From Dehalococcoidia bacterium (GTDB lineage: Bacteria > Chloroflexota > Dehalococcoidia > Dehalococcoidales > Fen-1064), in the NCBI GenBank assembly GCA_003153955.1, contig PMCB01000097.1, positions 17,438 through 37,995 on the forward strand: DNA of 20,558 bases, read 5' to 3'. This document shows, one piece after another, positions 7,916-14,728 of this stretch. Every line of letters begins with the position of its first letter. The first letter of the stretch is position 1. A program made the translations under genes and the position numbers. A model generated the notes under the pieces. The model was given only the letters and a program-made list of their open reading frames with translations, ran no database searches and was not told where the DNA came from.

Positions 7916-9073
7916 CTACGAGGCGGGGCGCGCTGCGGGGGTAATGGTAATATCCATTTGTTTTCCACCGCGAATTATAGTCAATGTGGCAGATTGTCCC
8001 ACAACTCCCTGATCGGCCAGATAGGTGATTACATCATTCGAACTTTTTACCGCTTGACCGTTAAAAGCAATGATGACATCCCCGCCAACTGTATATGTTC
8101 CGTTATCATCGGTGAAACTGGTGGTGCCGGCCTTAAGGCCTGCTTTATCAGCCGGACTACCGGAAGTCACGGCCTCGATCAAAGCGCCGCGCTGCCCCGA
8201 TGACAGGTTCATTTTAGCCGCAAGGGCCGGGTCAAGCGAAACTAGAGTGACGCCCAGATATGGATGCTGGTAAACCCCGGTATTGATTAGAGCAGGGATA
8301 ACCTGTTCGACGATTGACTCAGGAATTGCAAACCCGACGCCGGAAGAAGAACCGGATGAAGTATCGATAGACTGGGTGACGCCCATAACCTCGCCGGAAG
8401 CGTCGAGCAGGACACCGCCGGAATTACCAGGATTGATTGCGGCATCGGTTTGAATAATATCAGGGATGCTGTATGTCGGTCCTGTTGCGTTCTCGGTGGT
8501 CGGGATAAGGCGCCCGATGGCGCTAACGAAGCCTACGGTCAGCGTGTTTTGGTTTCCAAACGGGTTACCGATTGCAACCGCTAACTGTCCGACCTGCGGG
8601 GCATCCTTATCCAGAGTGACCGGCTGCAGGCTTAAACCGCTGGGATTGACTTTGATAACAGCTAAATCACTATCAGCATCCGCAGCCACCAAAACGGCAT
8701 CAACAACCGTGCCGTCTGAAAAAGTAACTTTAATGTTGGAGGCCCCGGCAATGACATGATTATTGGTGACAATATCACCCTTAGTATCCCACACAAACCC
8801 GGAACCTAACGCCGGCCCACCGAGACTGGCAGCAGTCGACGGCATGATATCACTAATCAGAACAACCGATGGGCTAACCTGGGTGTAGATTGTTTCCAAT
8901 GTTGTTTCGAGGCCACTTACTGAAGTGACTAATGACGTCGAAACAGAACCGGTTGTAGTAACAGCAGCAGTGACATTAGAAGTAGATGTAGTAGTAGATG
9001 AAGGATTAAGGCACGCTGTTAAGGAGCCTACCATCATTAATAGACCCGCGACAATCAATAACTTTTTTTTCAT
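7916..9073 (-). CDS. HtrA/DegP-like serine protease lipoprotein with one PDZ domain
   Basis: This is a 385-residue protein with a lipobox LTAC (C21) and a Thr/Ser-rich linker (about 25-50). A trypsin-like S1C domain (about 60-265) follows, with full triad H106 (TNNHV), D136 (DSDLAVIK) and S218 (NPGNSGG). A single PDZ domain spans about 270-378 (YLGVTLVSL ... AGLKAG ... GGDVIIAFNGQ). The family degrades or refolds damaged proteins outside the cytoplasmic membrane; here the enzyme should be tethered to the membrane by lipid. AGGAGGT lies ideally before ATG 9073. It follows a second, PDZ-less protease gene after a 203-nt gap that lacks a clear terminator, so read-through or an own promoter (TATAAT on the minus strand at 9125-9130) are both possible. 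Confidence 0.94.
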   Translation of the reverse strand: MKKKLLIVAGLLMMVGSLTACLNPSSTTTSTSNVTAAVTTTGSVSTSLVTSVSGLETTLETIYTQVSPSVVLISDIMPSTAASLGGPALGSGFVWDTKGDIVTNNHVIAGASNIKVTFSDGTVVDAVLVAADADSDLAVIKVNPSGLSLQPVTLDKDAPQVGQLAVAIGNPFGNQNTLTVGFVSAIGRLIPTTENATGPTYSIPDIIQTDAAINPGNSGGVLLDASGEVMGVTQSIDTSSGSSSGVGFAIPESIVEQVIPALINTGVYQHPYLGVTLVSLDPALAAKMNLSSGQRGALIEAVTSGSPADKAGLKAGTTSFTDDNGTYTVGGDVIIAFNGQAVKSSNDVITYLADQGVVGQSATLTIIRGGKQMDITITPAARPAS

Positions 9074-9276
9074 TGCTTTACCTCCTGATATATTTTCCCG
9101 TGGTTTCGATTGAGCCCTTTGGTAATTATAATCGTTTTCTAATAAACCATACCAGATTAAACCTTTCTCACCTTTCCTAAAATACCACTAACGCTATTAC
9201 AAAGTTATAAATTTCAATATATAAAAGTTGCATAAATGTTACATTTCGTTAATGCTCCGGGGGGTATGTTAATTAC

Positions 9277-10125
9277 TTAGCTTGAAGCACCCGTAGTTGA
9301 TCCCTTAAGTAAAGCCGGCAGCGCTTTTTGGATAGTATTAGACGATACCGCAAAAGCTATTCCGCCATTAGATGAGTTCTGGATTTCGGTATTGATTCCA
9401 ATAACGCGGCCGTTAGTATCAAGCAGCGGCCCCCCGGAATTACCCGGGTTAATTGCGGCGTCAGTTTGCAGGGTGCCGGATATATTGATGTAGGTTCCGC
9501 TATAGGTATCGGTTTCCGTAATCTGTCGATTTACACCGCTGATAATGCCGGCGGTCACCGAATTCATAAAACCGTAGGGACTGCCGATTGCAATCACCGT
9601 CTGCCCCGGCAGTACGGCGGCGGAATCATCAAATTGAAGAGGGGTAATCCCGGTAACCGCGGAGGCGGATACTTTTATTACGGCCAAGTCATCAGCAGCA
9701 TCCGTACCAATGACCTGCGCATTATTAATCGTCGTCCCATTCGCAAGTACTATCTGAATGCTGATAGCGCCTTCTACGACATGATTATTTGTAACGATAT
9801 CGCCGCTGGTGTCAATTAAAAAACCGGAACCCTGATCGGTGGCGGTGGTCAGACCGAAAAATCCCATTTGCTGCACTGTAACATTAATTTCAACAACGGC
9901 CGGACTGGCCTGACTATAAATGGTAGAAATTGACTCCGCCCCGGAAGATGCCTGGGTAACAGTATCAGAACCGGTCGTTATCGTGGTTGAATTCTGGGCA
10001 GTTTGAGAATCAGTAGTCGCTGTGGTTGTGGAACCGCTGTTTAATTGGCATCCCGCAATAAAAGCCGCTCCCGCAATTGTAATCACCATTAACCCGACCG
10101 CGAATTTAAAAGTTATCCTTTTCAT
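9277..10125 (-). CDS. trypsin-like serine protease lipoprotein without PDZ domain
   Basis: From ATG 10125 the protein has 282 residues. This start is preferred to the in-frame ATG 10152 because AGGTGGGG sits just before it and it gives a clean signal peptide with lipobox IAGC (C26). A long Thr/Ser linker (30-62) leads to an S1C protease domain with H115 (TNNHV), D146 (DDLAVIK) and S230 (NPGNSGGP). The chain ends about 40 residues after the catalytic serine, so no PDZ domain exists, unlike its neighbour. The two are clear paralogs. Without PDZ, substrate choice and trimer control must differ; it may work with the PDZ-bearing partner. It is the first gene after the four-repeat box at 10213-10267. 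Confidence 0.92.
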   Translation of the reverse strand: MKRITFKFAVGLMVITIAGAAFIAGCQLNSGSTTTATTDSQTAQNSTTITTGSDTVTQASSGAESISTIYSQASPAVVEINVTVQQMGFFGLTTATDQGSGFLIDTSGDIVTNNHVVEGAISIQIVLANGTTINNAQVIGTDAADDLAVIKVSASAVTGITPLQFDDSAAVLPGQTVIAIGSPYGFMNSVTAGIISGVNRQITETDTYSGTYINISGTLQTDAAINPGNSGGPLLDTNGRVIGINTEIQNSSNGGIAFAVSSNTIQKALPALLKGSTTGASS

Positions 10126-10212
10126 TTTCCCCACCTGTTTCTTGCCACTCATTAAGTAATATCACTGAGAATTTTCCCAACGATTCAGGGATTCTTTTTA
10201 TTTACTAGTTTC

Positions 10213-10267
10213 AGTTTATCATTTTTAAAATGAACGGACTATTAATGTAAAATGAACACAAGATGAA
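10213..10267 (-). promoter_or_regulatory. Pho-box-like operator and promoter of the protease genes
   Basis: On the minus strand: TTCAT (10263-10267), TTCAT (10252-10256), TTAAT (10241-10245) and TTCAT (10230-10234), again at an exact 11-bp period. After 11 bp comes the -10 hexamer TAAACT (10213-10218). The degenerate third unit matches between the two boxes (ATTAACAGAAC and ATTAATAGTCC), and both have CTGAA across the end of the -10. Expected leader length is about 80 nt to ATG 10125. Confidence 0.75.
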
Positions 10268-10393
10268 TATTATTGATTTTCAGGGAAGAGGTGTAGCTGC
10301 GAATTAAAATATATGACCCGGCGAATATGTTCGGCACTCGGATTAAACAGGGAAACTGATAAAAAACATTTGAAGGATAAGTGGAATTACGGT

Positions 10394-11227
10394 TTAATTG
10401 TTATCAGGAACAGCCAGCAATTCACTTCGGCGAATGGACGAAAGCAGCAGCCCGCGTAACCAGGGATTGTCAAGTTGACTTTTATAGGTATTAAGTGCTG
10501 CTGACTTCAAGTTTTCATCCGTTTGTGACAGAGGCACCTTTTCCCAGGCGGTATTGGTATTCAGGAGCCTATACGGTGGTGTAAGGTCAAGTTTTGGAGC
10601 CAATGCCCTGGGCCGCGGCCAAATGAGTTTGAAGTGCACCAGATATTCATATCCGGTTATTTTATCGGGATCCGTTTTTAATATCTCCTGTATCAGACAG
10701 CCGATTGTGGAATGGTCCGGATTGGCATCTTTAATATCCGGATAGATAACGATGTCCGGATGATATTGCCCGATTTGCGATTGTAAATCTGCGCAAAGTG
10801 CAATTGGATCCATCTTATCCAGTTTTCCATCAGGTAAACCCAGGAACACCAGCTGGCTGCCGGAAACACCCAAGATTTGCGTTGCCTTTTTAAACTCGGC
10901 GTAACGGACGTCTTCATTACCGTGAAAGTCGCCGTTCGTAACCAGCACAATCCTCACATCGGCGCCATTTTCGATTGACTGCGCAATATAGCCGCCAACC
11001 CCAATTGTTTCGTCATCGGGATGAGGGGAGAAGACCAGAATTCTTTGCCCGCTTTGCGGTACAGCCACATCCGGTAATGCAGCAGCGGCAGATTGAGCCA
11101 TCACCGGCGGAACGTCCGAAATATACAACACGCAGGCGATGACAATCAGAATAACCAGCACCGAAAGCTCAAAACGAAGGAATCTTTTATTGATGATTAC
11201 GTTCTTTATTTTACCGAGAGATATCAT
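10394..11227 (-). CDS. membrane-anchored PIG-L family deacetylase
   Basis: The 277-residue protein has an N-terminal membrane anchor (about 19-37) and a GlcNAc-PI de-N-acetylase (PIG-L/LmbE-like) domain. The zinc-binding motif SPHPDDE is at 67-73 (H69, D72), and a second ligand H172 is in NPDHSTIG. Members remove acetyl groups from N-acetylglucosamine-type sugars on lipids, antibiotics or small thiols. The predicted topology places the domain outside the membrane, which suggests an envelope glycan or glycolipid substrate; this is inference. No good ribosome site precedes ATG 11227, so the start is less certain. The gene lies upstream of the protease box in the same direction, with no clear terminator between. 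Confidence 0.87.
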   Translation of the reverse strand: MISLGKIKNVIINKRFLRFELSVLVILIVIACVLYISDVPPVMAQSAAAALPDVAVPQSGQRILVFSPHPDDETIGVGGYIAQSIENGADVRIVLVTNGDFHGNEDVRYAEFKKATQILGVSGSQLVFLGLPDGKLDKMDPIALCADLQSQIGQYHPDIVIYPDIKDANPDHSTIGCLIQEILKTDPDKITGYEYLVHFKLIWPRPRALAPKLDLTPPYRLLNTNTAWEKVPLSQTDENLKSAALNTYKSQLDNPWLRGLLLSSIRRSELLAVPDNN

Positions 11228-11692
11228 TTTATTACGGAAGCCGATTTCGACCGGGACTGCAGATACTTAACGCCACTTGAGGAATCGGTCTGAATATAAT
11301 CCATTTTCAATATATTAGAATACCATAATTATAAAGCAGAAATTATGCTTTGTACACTTGAAATAATGGCACAAAAATAATAAATGCCAGATTCAAAGCA
11401 GCAGCAACCACCCACAACATATATTGTTGAATTCCGCCGGGAAAATTATTTTGTCTTATAGTGATACAATGGATAATGATATTTGAAGGAAAACAGGCAA
11501 AACGATTCGCAATCCAAATCCGAACGATAATAACCCTGAACTTCTGTGAATTTTTAAAAAGAATATTATAATATTACTTAAACGCTTTAGAAATTCCGGT
11601 ATGCGTTTCACTAAACAAAGAGGCAAGGATATTTACTTTCACCGGTGCTAAGATATTAGTAATTGAAATTGAGTTGTAATAGCGGAGGGAAC
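11228..11692. other. AT-rich 465-bp divergent intergenic region
   Basis: The region separates the divergent PIG-L and peptidase genes. It holds several symmetrical elements: CATAATT/AATTATG (11324-11347, 10-nt spacer) and a perfect 14-bp palindrome AATATTATAATATT (11562-11575) that offers TATAAT on both strands. I see no 11-bp TTCAT array here. A 25-codon frame on the minus strand (11343-11420) is listed separately. Promoters for both flanking genes are expected here but cannot be fixed. Confidence 0.5.
11343..11420 (-). CDS. possible 25-residue single-TM small protein
   Basis: From ATG 11420 the frame encodes 25 residues: a hydrophobic run LWVVAAALNLAFIIFVPLF and a short basic tail VYKA. 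The same frame stays open without an ATG for about 50 more codons upstream, so this could instead be the tail of a decayed membrane-protein gene. GGCGGA lies about 10 nt before the ATG. A small inverted repeat (AAGCA/TGCTT) spans the stop codon. I do not recognise it. The evidence is weak and it may be noncoding. Confidence 0.2.
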   Translation of the reverse strand: MLWVVAAALNLAFIIFVPLFQVYKA

Positions 11693-12832
11693 ATGTTTAA
11701 AAAGGTTACCATATTAACTGTTTCTTTATGTTTGATACTAACCGTTTGCGGGTCCGCAATTGCTCCAGTGTACGCTCAGGGCTCGGGCCAAATTGCTGTA
11801 AGTAACAGCACCATAAAGGTAGATTATCCCAATAACCTTACATTTTCCTGCCACGTGCAGAACAATACAAAAATTACCGATATCCGCCTGGAATACCAAG
11901 TTACCCAAATGAGTTTTGCCCAGGTTACGAGCGAAGCTCAAGTAACTTTTAGCCCTTCGACGGCGGTTGACGCGTCTTACGAACTTAACATGCAGCAATA
12001 CGGCCAAATTCCGCCGGGAGTGAATATCGAATACTGGTGGAAAGTAAAAGATACCGCAGGGGACATACTGCAAACAACACCGACTCAATATATTGCCTAT
12101 GATAACAATCACACATGGAATACTTTGACCCAGGGCAAAATTAATGTTTACTGGTACGGTCAAAACCAGGCATTTGGCACGGCGATAATGACCGAAGCCC
12201 AGAATGCGCTAAAGACCATTGCCAGTAATACCGGAGCATCACCGAATAAAACGGTTAACATCTCCATTTATACCAGTACGCAGGATTACAAATCATCGGT
12301 GCTCGGGGCGCCCGAATGGTCGGGCGGCGAAGAAGTACCTCAATATAATGCCATTTATGTAATTATTGAGCCGAATAACATGAGCGCCGAACTTCCGGCT
12401 GTCGACCACGAATTAACCCATGTAGTTGTTAATCAGATTATCTATAACCCCTATAACGATATCCCGTTCTGGTTAAATGAAGGTCTGGCAGTGCACATTC
12501 AATTTTTCGGGGCAGTCTTGCCTTCACAATTTACCATGCCCTTATCCGCGGCGGTCACCGGCAACAGCCTTATCACGGTCAGAAGTTTGAGCGATCCTTT
12601 CTCAGCTTACCCGGACAAGGCTAATCTTTCTTACGCTGAGAGCGTCAGCATTGTCGCCTACCTGATTAACCAGTACGGTTCGACTAAAATGAATCAATTA
12701 CTGGACACTTTTCAACAGGGGTCATCTTACGACGGGGCGTTACAAACAATATACGGCTTCAACATGGACGGGTTATTTACGCAATGGAAGGCATGGCTGA
12801 GTTCAAGCACCGGAAATGTCCAGATTCATTAA
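11693..12832 (+). CDS. secreted peptidase MA-like metallopeptidase (gluzincin)
   Basis: ATG 11693 is chosen because GGAGGG lies 5 nt upstream and it opens a classical signal peptide with cleavage expected after VYA (about residue 28); the frame also extends upstream to a TTG without support. The mature protein has a beta-rich N-terminal half (about 31-135) and a C-terminal metallopeptidase domain. The zinc motif HELTH is at 239-243 (H239, E240, H243), with a probable third ligand E263 in LNEGLA, as in gluzincins. No lipobox or C-terminal anchor is seen, so it should be secreted or loosely wall-bound. Substrates are unknown. The solute-binding gene begins 90 nt downstream in the same direction and may share its transcript. 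Confidence 0.85.
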   Translation: MFKKVTILTVSLCLILTVCGSAIAPVYAQGSGQIAVSNSTIKVDYPNNLTFSCHVQNNTKITDIRLEYQVTQMSFAQVTSEAQVTFSPSTAVDASYELNMQQYGQIPPGVNIEYWWKVKDTAGDILQTTPTQYIAYDNNHTWNTLTQGKINVYWYGQNQAFGTAIMTEAQNALKTIASNTGASPNKTVNISIYTSTQDYKSSVLGAPEWSGGEEVPQYNAIYVIIEPNNMSAELPAVDHELTHVVVNQIIYNPYNDIPFWLNEGLAVHIQFFGAVLPSQFTMPLSAAVTGNSLITVRSLSDPFSAYPDKANLSYAESVSIVAYLINQYGSTKMNQLLDTFQQGSSYDGALQTIYGFNMDGLFTQWKAWLSSSTGNVQIH

Positions 12833-12922
12833 TCCCGGCAATATTTTTAGTTAAGAGACAGGAGCAAGTTCTAATTGCAGCATCAGTCGGAAACACATCA
12901 GAAGAAAAAGGGAAGGTCCGCT

Positions 12923-14548
12923 TTGAAAAAAATAATATACTTATCGCTGACACTGATATTAATTTTCGTTAGCTTTTTAGCCGGATGCGGTTCATCAACA
13001 AGCCCCGCGTCCTCCGGAACCACGACTACTGCTTCGGCTATTTCGCACGGCAGTGGGGTGCTGACTTTTACCAATACCGACCCTTACACTTTGGACCCGT
13101 CCGCATCCAATGAGGCACTGTCAACTTCATATATCATGCAAATATACAGCGGACTGCTGAAGCTGGATAATAACCTGGAACCGGTTCCGGATATCGCTGC
13201 CAGCATGCCGACAGTGAGCACCGACGGTTTGACTTATACATTTCAATTGCGGAAAGATGTGAAATTCTCAGACGGCACACCTGTAACAGCCAATGATTTT
13301 CAGTATTCGTGGAACAGAGCGGCAGCACCGGCGGCCAATTCACCGACAGCGCCGGAATACCTTGGGGATATTGTAGGCGTGAATGATGTACTGTCCGGTA
13401 AAGCGACTCAAATCAGCGGCGTCAAAGTAATCGATAATTATACCCTGCAGGTAACAATCAACTCCCCGGAATCATATTTCTTATATAAATTGACTTTTCC
13501 GGCATCTTTTCTGGTTGAGAAGAGCAACGTCAATAGCGGCACTGACTGGTGGAAAGCACCAGTAGGAACAGGGCCGTTTAAAGTCCGGGAATGGAAACAG
13601 GATACCGATTTTATCCTGGCACGCAACGACCTATACTACGGCAACCTGCCCAAAATCGCCCAGGTTTACATGACGCTTAACAGCACCACCAGCGACATGG
13701 ATTTATTTGAAACAGGAAAGGTCGATTTTACCAGCCCTCCGTCAGTATACTATGACCAGATAATGGATCCTTCCGGGCCGTTTTATCAGTATTTATCAAA
13801 ATCGCCTTCTCTGAGCGTGGATTACATCGGTTTCAATTGTAATGAAGCCCCGTTTAACGACCCCAATATCAGACAGGCTTTCTGTCTGGCAATCGACAAA
13901 GATAAAATTGTAAATCTGACTTACCGCAACATGGCCCAAAAAGCAGAAGGCATATTGCCTGTCGGGATACCGGGGTATAACGATAATCTGACGGGACTCG
14001 ATTACGATGTCAGTAAAGCCCAGGCATTAATTAATGCATCCACCTATGGCAATGCGGCAAATTTACCGACGATTACGTTAACGGTTGCGGGAGAAGGGGG
14101 AAGCGCCGGCCAGGAGATTCAGGCATTAGTTTATCAGTGGAAACAGAATCTGGGAGTTAACGTACAGATACGTGAATTAGCCCCTCAGGTTTATTACTCG
14201 GAATTGGCACAGGAAGTGGATCAAATGTATTCTACGAGCTGGATTGCGGATTATCCTTATCCTCAGGATTTCCTCGATATTTTGTTCAGTTCCGGTTCCA
14301 GCTACAATTACGGCGGATATTCCAGTACGCAGTTTGATTCGTTAATTCAACAGGCAAACGGCGATAGCGACCAGTCCAGGGCATTTGCACTCTACCAGCA
14401 GGCCGAACAATTGATGGTGAATGATGCCGCCTGCTTGCCGATAACCTTCGGACGAAGTTATCTGTTGATTCAACCCTGGGTGAAAAACTTAACGGTAAAC
14501 GCACTAGGAATTTTAGATTTCAATGATGTAACAATTTCTACCCATTGA
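12923..14548 (+). CDS. family 5 solute-binding lipoprotein (oligopeptide/OppA-like)
   Basis: I place the start at TTG 12923: GGAAGG lies 6 nt upstream and the product then opens MKKIIYLSL and reaches a lipobox FLAGC (C22), a standard lipoprotein signal. A longer TTG frame at 12875 would add 16 polar residues before the signal. The 541-residue protein is an SBP_bac_5 member: DPYTLDPSASNEALS near the N-terminus, the signature DGLTYTFQLRKDVKFSDG and the TANDFQYSW stretch. Such proteins capture peptides or similar solutes for an ABC importer. No permease or ATPase for import is nearby, so it is an orphan that must use a distant transporter. A terminator follows 46 nt downstream. Confidence 0.9.
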   Translation: MKKIIYLSLTLILIFVSFLAGCGSSTSPASSGTTTTASAISHGSGVLTFTNTDPYTLDPSASNEALSTSYIMQIYSGLLKLDNNLEPVPDIAASMPTVSTDGLTYTFQLRKDVKFSDGTPVTANDFQYSWNRAAAPAANSPTAPEYLGDIVGVNDVLSGKATQISGVKVIDNYTLQVTINSPESYFLYKLTFPASFLVEKSNVNSGTDWWKAPVGTGPFKVREWKQDTDFILARNDLYYGNLPKIAQVYMTLNSTTSDMDLFETGKVDFTSPPSVYYDQIMDPSGPFYQYLSKSPSLSVDYIGFNCNEAPFNDPNIRQAFCLAIDKDKIVNLTYRNMAQKAEGILPVGIPGYNDNLTGLDYDVSKAQALINASTYGNAANLPTITLTVAGEGGSAGQEIQALVYQWKQNLGVNVQIRELAPQVYYSELAQEVDQMYSTSWIADYPYPQDFLDILFSSGSSYNYGGYSSTQFDSLIQQANGDSDQSRAFALYQQAEQLMVNDAACLPITFGRSYLLIQPWVKNLTVNALGILDFNDVTISTH

Positions 14549-14594
14549 TTCTTAACCAAATTCAAACGAAATCCGCATTTGTAAATGCAGATAA

Positions 14595-14628
14595 AAAGAT
14601 GGAGGGCTTTGGCCCTCCATCTTTCATA
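14595..14628. terminator. bidirectional rho-independent terminator
   Basis: A perfect 13-bp stem, AAAGATGGAGGGC (14595-14607) with 14612-14624, has a TTTG loop. The minus strand continues TTTTTAT; the plus strand continues CTTTCATAATTT. It lies between the convergent solute-binding and lysyltransferase genes. Confidence 0.85.
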
Positions 14629-14728
14629 ATTTCACAAAAACACATTCTTCTCTGAACCATGAAGAACAACAAGAAGCGTGCTGATCGCAAAGTTTTCCAA
14701 ACAGAAACAGGCTTTATTAGGCTGATTG

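Noticed and set aside
11607..11642. Two TTTCAC words before the peptidase gene
   Set aside because: They are 30 bp apart, which does not fit the 11-bp period.
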